Shown piece after piece: positions 33,417 through 41,959 of a stretch of DNA of 64,000 nucleotides. How positions within the stretch are numbered: position 1 is the stretch's first letter; every line of letters starts with the position of its first letter. The notes beneath the pieces were generated by a model. That model saw only the letters and a list, made by a program, of their open reading frames with translations, searched no databases and had not been told where the DNA came from. Location: assembly GCA_020444165.1 (NCBI GenBank), contig JAHLLK010000016.1:1-64000 (forward strand), given 5' to 3'. The translations under genes and the position numbers were made by a program. This DNA is from Deltaproteobacteria bacterium. Lineage in GTDB: Bacteria; Desulfobacterota; Desulfarculia; Desulfarculales; Desulfarculaceae.

Positions 33417-33726
33417 ACCCACCGGGAAACGGCGCAGCCGTTTCCCGTAAAGTTTTCTTGGTTGGGGGTCCGGGGGGCGTATTTATTACCAGAGCTTGGC
33501 CCTGGCCGTCCCTGGCCAGGCCAAAGCGCGGCCGGGCAAAACAAGTTTTGACCCGGCCTTGCAAATCGCTCGCCCGAGGGCTCGCGATTTGGCAAGCCAT
33601 CCCTGGCTTGCCAAGGGGGCCCTTCTGGCACCCGAACACCGGGAAACGGCGCAGCCGTTTCCCGTGAAGTTTTTTGGGTGGGGGGTCCGGGGGGCCCCCT
33701 TTTTCCCAAAAAAGGGGGCCCCCCGG
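33417..33726. repeat. Composite repeat region: duplicated hairpin, partial and full hairpin-repeat copies
   Basis: The hairpin CGGGAAACGGC-GCA-GCCGTTTCCCG occurs at 33423-33447 and again at 33640-33664. Each is followed by AAGTTTTxTxGG and GGGGGTCCGGGGGG. After the second, a complete hairpin (18 bp, 33687-33704 with 33709-33726) belongs to the dispersed family; after the first, the family sequence breaks off at 33478. Between them lie more short inverted repeats, such as CAAATCGC with GCGATTTG. It separates convergent MCP and usp genes. Confidence 0.8.
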
Positions 33727-33743
33727 CATCTCTTAATAGATTC

Positions 33744-34226
33744 CTAAGTTAACCGGCAGTGTTCCGGACCGCGGACGGAGAAGACGGGGCAAGGGGCGTG
33801 GCGGAAGACTTTTTCGGCGGCGTGGCCGAAGAGGACATTATCGAGGTTGGAGCGGCCTTTGGTGCCCATGACGAGGCAGGAGGCGTTTTCGGCCCGCGCG
33901 GTTTTGATGATTTCTTCCCAGGGCAGGCCTTGGCGGAAGATGACGCGGGTGGGGACGTCGCCGACGAGGGGGAGGAATTGTTGGGCGATTTGGGTTTGGC
34001 GTTCTTCCTGGAGGTTATTCACGATGTGTTCGCGGCTGATGGAGTAGCCTTGGGCGGCGAGGGTGTCGATGGCTTCGAGGCTGCGGGAGTTGATGACATT
34101 CAGGATGATGAGTTCCGCGCCCAGGGCCCGGGCCAGGGTGAGGGCGTGGGCGAAGGTGATTTCGGAATAGGAGGAGAGGTCCAGGCAGGCCAGGACCCGG
34201 TTCAGATTGACCTTGCAGGTTTCCAT
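33744..34226 (-). CDS. Universal stress protein (UspA family)
   Basis: 160-residue single Usp domain with the ATP-binding pattern GTKGRSNLDNVLFGHAAEKV near the C-terminus and the N-terminal strand VNLNRVLACLDLS. Its ATG at 34226 lies 2 nt after the lutBA stop, so it is the last gene of the dctPQM-lut operon. The function is probably regulatory or stress-related and may depend on nucleotide binding. Confidence 0.93.
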   Translation of the reverse strand: METCKVNLNRVLACLDLSSYSEITFAHALTLARALGAELIILNVINSRSLEAIDTLAAQGYSISREHIVNNLQEERQTQIAQQFLPLVGDVPTRVIFRQGLPWEEIIKTARAENASCLVMGTKGRSNLDNVLFGHAAEKVFRHAPCPVFSVRGPEHCRLT

Positions 34227-34228
34227 GT

Positions 34229-36433
34229 TCAGTTCTCCGGCGAGGGGACGGGTTCCGGCCGGGGGGGCGCGGGTTTAGGGCGGCGGGCCCGGACCAGGGT
34301 TTCCACGAGGTGCTCGGCGCGTACGGCGGAGCCCTGTTGGTCCAGGCCGCCGGCCAGTTGCAGCACGCAGCCGGGGCAATCGGTGACCAGGACTTCGGCG
34401 CCGCTTTCGGCGACTTGGCGGAGCTTGTTCTCCAGGATGCGGGCGGAGAGTTCGGGGAAGGCCACGGAGAAGGAGCCGCCGAAGCCGCAGCAGACTTCCT
34501 CGTTGGCCAGCGGCAGGTACTGGCCGGTGTGTTCGGCCAGGAGCTGGCGGGGGGCCTCGTGCACGCCCAGGCCCCGGCAGAGGTGACAGGGGGCGTGGTA
34601 GGCGGTTTTCTGGCCGCTGACTTCGGCGGGGGGCTCCAGGCCGACCACGTCACGCAGGAAGGAGCTGGCGTCCAGGATCTTGCCGGCCATTTGGGCGGCC
34701 TTGACCCCATGGCCGGGGTCGCCGGCCAGAAGGCGGGGGTAGTTCTCCTTCAGGTGCGAGGCGCAGGAGGCGCAGAGGGTGACCACGTAGTCGTAGGCGG
34801 CCGGGTCCAGGGCCGCCAGGTTTTGCCGGGCCACGTCGCGGGCGGTGTCCTCCTCGGCCAGCATCTGGGCCGGCAGGCCGCAGCAGGTCTGGTCCGGGGG
34901 GAAGTCCACGGCGATGTCCCGGCCGCGCAAGAGCTCCAGGAAGGCCTGGGCTTGGCCGGGGTAGACGAAATCCACCAGGCAGCCGGCAAACAGGGCGATG
35001 CGGAGTTTGGGCTCCTTGACGACGGGCCGCAGGCGGGACCAGCGGTCGCGCAGGGGCGAGGCGGCCAGGACCGGCAGGGAGCGGAAGCTGTGCCGCGGGT
35101 CGAAGAAGAAGGGCAGATGGCGGATCACGTCCTTTTTGCCGGCCAGGGGCTTCTGGGCCAGGCGGGCCCGCCGGAGGAGGAAATGGAACAGGCGGCGGTC
35201 CTTCAACACCCGGGCCAGGAGGCGGTTCTTGGCCGGGCGGTGGCGGTCGTCGGCCAGGATGAGGCCGTGGACCTTTTTGATCAGGGCCGGCAGGTCGATG
35301 CCGGCGGGGCAGACGGACTTGCAGGCCTGGCAGTTGAGGCAATTCTGCACGATGGCCCGGGCGTTGTCCCGGCCGTGATAGAAGTAGGTCAGGATGAGGC
35401 CGATGGCCCCGATGTAGACGTGGCCGTAGTTGTGGCCGCCCACCAGGCCGTAGACCGGGCAGACGTTGGCGCAGGCGCCGCAGCGCACGCAGCGCAGCGC
35501 CTGGGAGAAGACCGGGTCCCGGGCCAGGGCCAGGCGGCCGTTGTCCAGGAACACGATGTGCATTTCCTTCTTGCCGTCCGGGGCGGCGGCGCAGGCGTTG
35601 GCGCCGGTGATCCAGGTGACGTAGGAGGAGATGGCCTGGCCGGTGGCGTTCTTGGGCAACAGGCGCAGGACCCGGAGGGCGGTGGCCAGGTCGGGGACCA
35701 GCTTGTCGAGGCCCACCAGGGCGATGTGCACCCGGGGAAGCGTGGTCACCAGGCGGGCGTTGCCTTCGTTGGTGACCAGGCCCAGGGTGCCGGTGGCGGC
35801 GATGGCGAAGTTGGCGCCGCTGATGCCCACGTCGGCGGCCAGGAAGGCGCGGCGCAGCTCGCGGCGGGCCACCTTGACCATGCCCGCGATGTCGTCGGGG
35901 TCCAGGTCCTGGCCGGTGACCTCGCGGAACAGGTCGGCCACCTGGGCCCGGGAGAGGTGGATGGCCGGCATGACCATGTGGGAGGGGCCTTCGTGGCGGA
36001 GTTGGATGATCCACTCGCCCAGGTCGGTCTCCCGCACGGTGAGGCCCCGGCTCTCCAGGTAATCGTTGAGGTGGGTCTCCTCGGCGGTCATGGACTTGGA
36101 CTTGACCACCAGTTCGGCCCCGGCCTCCTGGGCGATGGCCGCGATGAGGCGGTTGGCCTCGGCCGCGTTGGACGCCAGGTGGACGTGGGCCCCGGCCGCC
36201 TCGGCCCGGGTTTTGAAGGCCTGATACAGCTCCTCCAACTGCGAGAGGGCCGCGTCCTTGCCCGCGGCGATCTCGCGGGACAGGGCGGGGAAGTCCAGAC
36301 CGGCCAGGGCGTGGGCCCGGGAGCCGGGATAGGCGGCGGCGAAATTGGCCAGGGCTTGGCCCAGGAAGGGGTCCGCCAGGGCCCGGGCCAGTTGGTCGCG
36401 GTAGCTTTTCAGGTCCTTGGGGGTGTTAATCAT
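34229..36433 (-). CDS. LutB-LutA fusion: L-lactate oxidation iron-sulfur protein
   Basis: 734 residues combining two normally separate subunits. The first about 450 residues are LutB/LldF-like: an LUD domain (VKSKSMTAEETHLNDYLESRG, GISGANFAIAATGTLGLVTNEGN) and a 2x[4Fe-4S] ferredoxin (CVRCGACANVCPVYG, CLNCQACKSVCPAGID). The rest is LutA-like, with two cysteine-rich CCG domains (TCCGLPAQM and CASCASH; CCGFGGSFS and CPGCVLQLAGG). ATG at 36433 overlaps the lutC stop by 4 nt; an upstream extension of the frame lies antisense to lutC sequence and is rejected. It probably oxidises lactate imported by the adjacent TRAP system. Confidence 0.93.
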   Translation of the reverse strand: MINTPKDLKSYRDQLARALADPFLGQALANFAAAYPGSRAHALAGLDFPALSREIAAGKDAALSQLEELYQAFKTRAEAAGAHVHLASNAAEANRLIAAIAQEAGAELVVKSKSMTAEETHLNDYLESRGLTVRETDLGEWIIQLRHEGPSHMVMPAIHLSRAQVADLFREVTGQDLDPDDIAGMVKVARRELRRAFLAADVGISGANFAIAATGTLGLVTNEGNARLVTTLPRVHIALVGLDKLVPDLATALRVLRLLPKNATGQAISSYVTWITGANACAAAPDGKKEMHIVFLDNGRLALARDPVFSQALRCVRCGACANVCPVYGLVGGHNYGHVYIGAIGLILTYFYHGRDNARAIVQNCLNCQACKSVCPAGIDLPALIKKVHGLILADDRHRPAKNRLLARVLKDRRLFHFLLRRARLAQKPLAGKKDVIRHLPFFFDPRHSFRSLPVLAASPLRDRWSRLRPVVKEPKLRIALFAGCLVDFVYPGQAQAFLELLRGRDIAVDFPPDQTCCGLPAQMLAEEDTARDVARQNLAALDPAAYDYVVTLCASCASHLKENYPRLLAGDPGHGVKAAQMAGKILDASSFLRDVVGLEPPAEVSGQKTAYHAPCHLCRGLGVHEAPRQLLAEHTGQYLPLANEEVCCGFGGSFSVAFPELSARILENKLRQVAESGAEVLVTDCPGCVLQLAGGLDQQGSAVRAEHLVETLVRARRPKPAPPRPEPVPSPEN

Positions 36434-37038
36434 GCCCGGCCTCCCAGGCCGGCGGCCGCCGGCTCCCAGGGGGACGGCGGCGGGGGGGGGGCGGCGGTCA
36501 AGAGGATTTCCAGTTCGCCGGGGCCGTGCACCCCGATGGTGAGCACTCGCTCGATGTCGGCGGTGCGGCTGGGGCCGGTGATGAAGGCCAGGTAGCCCGG
36601 GGCGTCGGCCAGGAGGCGCTCCAACTCGGGGGCCAGGGCGCCGAGGTCCGGGGCCAGGCGGAGGGCCGGCAGCACGGCCAGGTGGCAATCGGCCAGCATG
36701 GTGGCCAGGCGGAACTCCTCGTCCCGGGAGTCCAGCACCAGGGTGCCGGTCTCGGCCACCCCCCAGGTGGCCGGGGTGAGGGTGAAGCGGAGTTCCGCCG
36801 CCCGGGCGGCCAGGCCCTGGGTGAGGAGCTCCACCCCGGCCGCCCGGCATTTCTCGGCCAAGAGCGGCTGGGCCGCGCCCCAGCCCGGGGCGGCCAGGAG
36901 GGAGCCCTCCCCCTCCCGGACCCGGGCCAGGGCCAGATCAAAGGCCCCGGCCAGATCGGCCGCCGGGGTGACCCGGGCCGCCACGGCCTGGGCGGCCTGG
37001 GTGAATTGTTCCCGCCAGATGTCTGCGTGCTGGTTCAT
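36430..37038 (-). CDS. lutC: LutC/YkgG-type lactate utilisation protein
   Basis: 202-residue LUD-domain protein, third component of the Lut lactate oxidation complex. Visible features are WGVAETGTLVLDSRDEE, the central strand LAVLPALRLAPDLG and FITGPSRTADIERVLTIGVHGPGEL, the family's closing motif. Overlaps of 4 nt on both sides with dctM and lutBA show tight coupling. The Pro-rich C-terminal tail is unusual but short. Confidence 0.93.
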   Translation of the reverse strand: MNQHADIWREQFTQAAQAVAARVTPAADLAGAFDLALARVREGEGSLLAAPGWGAAQPLLAEKCRAAGVELLTQGLAARAAELRFTLTPATWGVAETGTLVLDSRDEEFRLATMLADCHLAVLPALRLAPDLGALAPELERLLADAPGYLAFITGPSRTADIERVLTIGVHGPGELEILLTAAPPPPPSPWEPAAAGLGGRA

Positions 37039-38381
37039 CGTCCGAACACCAAATCCGGCAACCAGGTGACCAGCTCCGGGAAGATGCTGAGGAGCACCAG
37101 GCTAAGCACCTGCAAGCCTACGAAAGGGATGATGCCCCGGTAGATGTGGGTCATGGTGTAGCCTTGGGGCGCCACGCCCGCGAAGTAGAACAAGGCGTAG
37201 CCAAAGGGCGGCGTGAGGAAGCTGGTCTGCAGGTTAACACACATGAGCATGGCGAACCACAAGGGGTTGAAACCCAGGTCCAGGGCGATGGGCATGAAGA
37301 TGGGCACGGTCACCAGCAGGATGGCGGCCCAGTCGATGAACATGCCCATGAGGAACACGATGGCCATCATGATGGTGAGGGAGACCCAGGGGCTCATGCC
37401 GCCGCCGGTGAGCAACTCGGCCACCACGTCGCCGCCGCCAAAGGACAGGAACACGGTGCTGAAGAACTTGCCGCCGATGAACAGCATCATGACCATGGCC
37501 GTGGTCTTCAAGGTGGCCACGGAGGAATCCTTGATCACGGACCAGTTGAGGGCGCCGTTGAACAGGGCCAGGAGGAAGGCGCCCAGCACGCCCAGGCCGG
37601 CGGCCTCGGTGGGGGTGGCGATGCCCATGAGAATGGTGCCCATGACCATGAGGATCAAGGCCAGGGGAGGTAGCATGGAAAACAGGACCATGCGGGTCTT
37701 CTGGGCCCGGGTGTACTTGTTGGCCTCGGCCTGATCGATGGCCGGGCCCAGCGAGGGGTTCAGGCGGCAGCGGATGGCGATATAGACGAAGTAGAGGGCG
37801 GAGAGCACCAGGCCGGGCAGCACGGCGCCGGCAAAGAGGTTGCCCACGCTGGTTTCCTTGAGCCCGGTGAGGCCGCCGTAGATCACCAGCATGATGCTGG
37901 GCGGGATCAGGATGCCCAAGGTCCCGGCGGCGCAGATGATGCCGGAGGTCAGCTCCTTCTGGTAGCCCCGGGAGATCAGCGCCGGGGTGGCCAACAGGCC
38001 CATGGCCACCACGCTGGCCCCGATGATGCCGGTGGTGGCCGCGAACACGGTGCACACCACCACCACGGCCAGGCCCAGGCCGCCCTTCACGCTGCCCAGG
38101 ACCACGTAGAGGCTTTCGAACAGTTTCTCGGCCACCTTGGAGCGGTCCAAAAGCTGGGCCATGAGAATGAACAGGGGTATGGCCACCAACACGTAGTTCT
38201 GCATGAGGCCCCACATGTTGTTGGCGTACATGTTGAACAACATGTGCAGGTTGAAACCGTTGTCGATGAGGCCGAACACGGTGGCGATGAAGGCCAGGGT
38301 GTAGGCCAGGGGATGACCGGCGGTGATGGCCAGGATCAGCCCCCCGAACATGGTGATGGTCAGAATCTCTTCGTAGCTCAT
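37035..38381 (-). CDS. dctM: TRAP transporter large permease (DctM)
   Basis: 448-residue membrane subunit of a sodium-coupled TRAP uptake system for carboxylates. About 12 helices; family motifs include FAATTGIIGASVVAMGLLATP, AAGTLGILIPPSIMLVIYGG and TPTEAAGLGVLGA, and the C-terminal LTPPFGYALFYFAGVAP. ATG at 38381 overlaps the dctQ stop by 4 nt. The functional system needs DctP, whose gene here carries a stop codon. Confidence 0.96.
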   Translation of the reverse strand: MSYEEILTITMFGGLILAITAGHPLAYTLAFIATVFGLIDNGFNLHMLFNMYANNMWGLMQNYVLVAIPLFILMAQLLDRSKVAEKLFESLYVVLGSVKGGLGLAVVVVCTVFAATTGIIGASVVAMGLLATPALISRGYQKELTSGIICAAGTLGILIPPSIMLVIYGGLTGLKETSVGNLFAGAVLPGLVLSALYFVYIAIRCRLNPSLGPAIDQAEANKYTRAQKTRMVLFSMLPPLALILMVMGTILMGIATPTEAAGLGVLGAFLLALFNGALNWSVIKDSSVATLKTTAMVMMLFIGGKFFSTVFLSFGGGDVVAELLTGGGMSPWVSLTIMMAIVFLMGMFIDWAAILLVTVPIFMPIALDLGFNPLWFAMLMCVNLQTSFLTPPFGYALFYFAGVAPQGYTMTHIYRGIIPFVGLQVLSLVLLSIFPELVTWLPDLVFGR

Positions 38382-38887
38382 GACTGGGCCCTCTCCTTTT
38401 TCAGCTCCACGACCTGCTTGAAGAGGTTGGCCAGACCTTGCAGCCAGAGGAAGACCACGCCCAGGGCCATGAGGATCTTGAAGGGCCACACCGGGGGGGC
38501 CCAACTGGTGGAAGCCAGTTCGGAGGCGCGCACGCTGATGGCGGCGAAATCGAAGGTGGCCCAAGCGAGCAGGGTGAACACGGGCAGGAAAAACACCAAA
38601 AATCCCAGAATGTTGACAATTATGCGGACCCTCTGGGACAGGCGGTTGACCAGGACGTCCACCTTCACGTGGCCCTGGGCCAGCTCCATGTAGGACAGGC
38701 CCATCATGTAGTGGACCCCATAGAGAAAGGAGGTGGTTTCAAAGGCCCAGATGGTGGGGCGGTCAAAGACGTAGCGCATAACCACCTCGAAAATGACCAC
38801 CGCCACCAAAGGCAGGCTCAAGAGGGCCGCGATGGCGCCCTGCTTCTCGTTGATCCGGTCTATCACCCGGATGACGGCTTCCAACAT
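38378..38887 (-). CDS. dctQ: TRAP transporter small permease (DctQ)
   Basis: 169-residue, four-helix membrane subunit that pairs with DctM. It has the family pattern FEVVMRYVFDRPTIWAFE near residue 33 and HVKVDVLVNRLSQRVR in the loop. Translationally coupled to dctM by ATGA and preceded by dctP at 75 nt. Confidence 0.94.
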   Translation of the reverse strand: MLEAVIRVIDRINEKQGAIAALLSLPLVAVVIFEVVMRYVFDRPTIWAFETTSFLYGVHYMMGLSYMELAQGHVKVDVLVNRLSQRVRIIVNILGFLVFFLPVFTLLAWATFDFAAISVRASELASTSWAPPVWPFKILMALGVVFLWLQGLANLFKQVVELKKERAQS

Positions 38888-38962
38888 GGCATGACTCCCG
38901 GTGAGGGGAAGGGGGGCCGCCCCCTGGAGGGAGGGAGCGGCCCCCGCGGGATGAGGGGGTGG

Positions 38963-40117
38963 TTATTCGCTGGTGCGGCCCTCGATGTACATTTCATAGG
39001 GCCAGGGGGTCACGCCGATGCGGGCCTTGCGCCAGTCCACGAAGTCCTTTTCCCAGGCTTCCTGGCTGTCCATGATCTTCTTGACGTCGGGATACTTGGC
39101 CTTCAGGGACTCGATGTAATCGTGGGTCTTCTTGCGGAAGCTGACGAGGGTGTCCTTGTCCATCTCCACGATCTCGATCTTTTCGGCAAAGCGGCGCATG
39201 GCCTCGGAGTTCAGGTTGTTGATCCAGTTGTAGCTCCAGGCCTGGGTCTCGGCCGCGGCCAGGGCCACGATCCACTTGAGGTCGTCGGGCAGCTTTTTCC
39301 AGGCGTCCTGGTTGAAGAAGATGGCGCACTGGATGCCGGGCTGGTGCACGCCGGGCTGGATGCAGTACTTGGTGATCTCGTCAAAGCCCATGGGGTAGTT
39401 CATGGCCGGGGAGCTGAACTCGGCCGCGTCGATGACGCCGCGCTCCAGGGCCAGGTAGACCTCGCCGCCGGGCAGCGGGGTGACCGAGGCGCCGAGCTGG
39501 TTCAGGATGTCCATGTACCAGCCCACGGTGCGCACCCGCATGCCGGCGAAGTCAGCCTGCTTGGTGGCGCGCTTGTTGGAGAACAGGCCCAGCTCCTGGC
39601 CCAGCTGGCCGCAGGGCAGGGCGTGGAGATTGAACTGGCCGTAGAGGTCCTGCATCATCTGCAGGCCGCCGCGCTCGTAGAGCCAGATGTTGTAGCCCTC
39701 GGCGTCCAGGCCGAAGGGCACCGAGCCCAGGGCCACGAAGGCCTCGTTCTTGCCCTTCCATTAGCCGCACCAGTCATGGCCCACCTCGGCGGTGCCTTGG
39801 CTCACGGCGTCAAAGGTCTCCATGGCCCCCACCAGCTCGCCGGCGGAGAAGGGCTTGATGTCCAGGCGGCCGGCCGAGGCCAGGCGTACGCTGTCGGCGA
39901 AGTGGGTGGCGATGTCGTAGAACAACAGGCCCTTGGACCAGGGCATGACCATCTTCCAGCGGAATTTTTCGGTGGAGGGTTTGAAGTCCACCTTCTTGGC
40001 GACCTGGTGGCGGGGGTCTTCCCCGAACTTGCCGCGTTTGCTGGCGGCCAGGGCGGAGCCCAGGCCCAGGGTGAGGCAGACCGCCAAAATTATGAGCATG
40101 GTAATGGTGCGTCGCAT
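38963..40117 (-). pseudogene. dctP: TRAP transporter solute-binding protein (DctP) interrupted by in-frame TAA
   Basis: The frame from ATG 40117 (GGGAGGAA site, signal peptide ending SALAA) to 38963 encodes 384 codons of a DctP-type binding protein in one unbroken reading frame except for a TAA at 39761-39763. It lies inside GHDWCG-stop-WKGKNEAFVALGSVPFGLD, where relatives usually have an aromatic residue before WKGK, so a single base change from a Tyr codon explains it. Downstream family features (GGEVYLALERGVIDAAEFSSP, the late MDSQEAWEKDFVDWRKAR) are intact. A sequencing error, a young null mutation or readthrough are all possible. Confidence 0.85.
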
Positions 40118-40319
40118 TGCTTCCTCCCTTTTTTTTACGTGGGCCTTGCCGGAGGGCAAGGCGGCTGTTTATGGGGGCCGGGCCGCGTCTGCGGGGCCCC
40201 GTAAGTGCTGGCCTATGGAGCGGCGGCCCGCGGGGCGGGCGACCGTTTCCGGGGGTGCACGCGCCGGGGTTTGAGCGGGAGGATGGGGAGACGGAGGTCC
40301 CGGGGCGACGTGGGGTCAT

Positions 40320-40332
40320 TTGGTATTACCAA
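40320..40332. promoter_or_regulatory. FadR/LldR-type operator
   Basis: TTGGTATTACCAA, the exact TTGGT-N3-ACCAA palindrome used by GntR/FadR-family carboxylate regulators such as LldR and PdhR. It lies across the expected start of the leftward dctP transcript. A FadR-type regulator is encoded at 43261-43974 in the same locus. Confidence 0.75.
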
Positions 40333-40334
40333 TG

Positions 40335-40364
40335 AACCTAATTAATCTTGTGGCGTTGTGTCAA
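40335..40364 (-). promoter_or_regulatory. Sigma-70 promoter for dctPQM-lut-usp
   Basis: On the minus strand: perfect -35 TTGACA (40359-40364), 18-nt spacer, weak -10 TAGGTT (40335-40340). The start point would fall inside the operator at 40320-40332. Confidence 0.6.
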
Positions 40365-40375
40365 GCATATTTTTC

Positions 40376-40405
40376 TTGACCCCGCCCGGCAAAATTCATT
40401 AAATA
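40376..40405 (+). promoter_or_regulatory. Probable sigma-70 promoter for glcD-glcF-gntR
   Basis: -35 TTGACC (40376-40381), 18-nt spacer, -10-like TAAATA (40400-40405), with a leader of about 160 nt. Confidence 0.45.
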
Positions 40406-40574
40406 ATTAAGAAATCAAGCTGGAAAATGGGCCCCAAGGCCCGCGGGGTTTGATTTGGTCTTTTGGATTTAACAACTTACCAATAACCCCGCCGGTCAGC
40501 CCCCACGGCGCCGGACCCCACCCCTGGTCACGCTGTTTGACCGGTGGCCACCACCGCGGCGAAGGATTGGATAA

Positions 40575-41957
40575 ATGCCCGAGACCACCCTCGTGAAAAA
40601 GTTCCAGGAGCTGTTGGGGAATGATCAGGTCCTCCACCAGCAGGCCGACCTCCTGACCTACTCCTATGACGCCGCCGTCTTGGAGCCCCAGATGCCCGCC
40701 CTGGTGGTCCGCCCCCGCCGTCCCGCGGACCTGGGCGCCGTGGTGGCCCTGTGCCACCAGGAAGGCTTGGCGCTGACCGTGCGCGGGGCCGGCACCAACC
40801 TCTCCGGCGGCACCATCCCCCACCCCGGCGGGGTGGTGGCCCTCACCGGCGGGCTTAACCGGGTGTTGGAGATCAACGAGGCGGACCTGTTGGCCGTGGT
40901 GGAGCCGGGGGTGATCACGGCGGGGTTCGTGGCCCAGGTGGCCGCCCGGGGCCTGTTCTACCCCCCGGACCCGGGCAGCCAGGCCGTGTCCACCCTGGGC
41001 GGCAACGTGGCCGAGAACTCCGGCGGACTCCGGGGCCTCAAGTACGGGGTCACCCGGGACTACGTGCTGGGCCTTTCCTTCTATGACGTGGAGGGCAACC
41101 TGGTGAAGACCGGGGCCCGCACCGTGAAATGCGTGTCCGGCTACAACTTGGCCGGGCTCCTGGTGGGCTCCGAGGGCACCCTGGGGGTGATCTCCCAGAT
41201 CACCCTGAAGCTCGTCCCGCCCCCGGCGGCCAGCCAGGCCATGGTGGCGGTGTTCGACAGCGTGGCCGCCGCCTCGGAGACCGTGGCCGCCATCATCGCG
41301 GCCCGCATCGTGCCGGCCACCCTGGAGTTCATGGACAACTTCACCATCCGCGCCGTGGAGGACCACGCCCACGCCGGCCTGCCCGTGGAAGCCGCGGCCC
41401 TGCTCTTGATCGAGGTGGACGGCCACCCGGCCCAGGTGGCGGACGAGGCGGCCCAGGTGGCCGAGATCTGCCGCCGCCTCGGCGCGGGGCGGGTGGAGGT
41501 GGCCACCGACGCGGCCCACAAGGCGCGCATCTGGGAGGCCCGACGCATCGCGCTGTCGGCCCTGGCCAAGCTGAAGCCCACCACGGTGCTGGAGGACGCC
41601 ACCGTGCCCCGGAGCAAGATCCCGGCCATGATGACGGCCCTGGGCGACATCGCCCGCCGCCACCGCGTCACCATCGGCACCTTTGGCCACGCCGGCGACG
41701 GCAACCTGCACCCCACCATCCTCACCGACCGGCGCGACCGGGCCGAATGGGCCCGGGTGGAGCAGGCGGTGGACGACATCTTTGCCGTGGCCCTGGACCT
41801 GGGCGGCACCCTCTCCGGCGAGCACGGCATCGGCCTGGCCAAGTCGCGCTTCCTGGAAAAGGAGACCACCCGGGGCACCATCCTCTGGTCCCGCCGCTTG
41901 AAGGCGGCCCTGGACCCCAAGGGCATCTTGAACCCCGGCAAAGTCATCGGAGGTTGA
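40575..41957 (+). CDS. glcD: FAD-linked 2-hydroxyacid oxidase (GlcD / D-lactate dehydrogenase family)
   Basis: 460 residues oxidising glycolate or D-lactate. The FAD-binding half carries VRGAGTNLSGGTIPHPGGVV, GLFYPPDPGSQAVSTLGGNVAENSGG and YNLAGLLVGSEGTLGVI; the substrate half has FGHAGDGNLHPTI and LSGEHGIGLAKSRF, with the conserved metal-binding His residues. It is followed at 2 nt by glcF, so the pair should form a membrane-linked dehydrogenase complex. Glycolate and D-lactate cannot be told apart from sequence alone. Confidence 0.94.
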   Translation: MPETTLVKKFQELLGNDQVLHQQADLLTYSYDAAVLEPQMPALVVRPRRPADLGAVVALCHQEGLALTVRGAGTNLSGGTIPHPGGVVALTGGLNRVLEINEADLLAVVEPGVITAGFVAQVAARGLFYPPDPGSQAVSTLGGNVAENSGGLRGLKYGVTRDYVLGLSFYDVEGNLVKTGARTVKCVSGYNLAGLLVGSEGTLGVISQITLKLVPPPAASQAMVAVFDSVAAASETVAAIIAARIVPATLEFMDNFTIRAVEDHAHAGLPVEAAALLLIEVDGHPAQVADEAAQVAEICRRLGAGRVEVATDAAHKARIWEARRIALSALAKLKPTTVLEDATVPRSKIPAMMTALGDIARRHRVTIGTFGHAGDGNLHPTILTDRRDRAEWARVEQAVDDIFAVALDLGGTLSGEHGIGLAKSRFLEKETTRGTILWSRRLKAALDPKGILNPGKVIGG

Positions 41958-41959
41958 GT

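Larger units (their letters stand above)
40118..40574. promoter_or_regulatory. Divergent control region of the carboxylate locus
   Basis: An AT-rich stretch at 40320-40430 contrasts with the GC-rich surroundings and holds the operator and both promoters listed separately. A further half-site, ACCAAT at 40481-40486, and TTTGGTC at 40455-40461 may allow cooperative repressor binding. Confidence 0.6.

Noticed and set aside
34229..36850. Longer lutBA reading frame starting at 36850
   Set aside because: The first 139 codons overlap lutC out of frame and are Gly/Pro/Arg-rich; the ATG at 36433, overlapping the lutC stop, begins the family sequence.
39761..39763. Recoded stop (pyrrolysine or selenocysteine) in dctP
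   Set aside because: The codon is TAA; pyrrolysine uses TAG and selenocysteine uses TGA.
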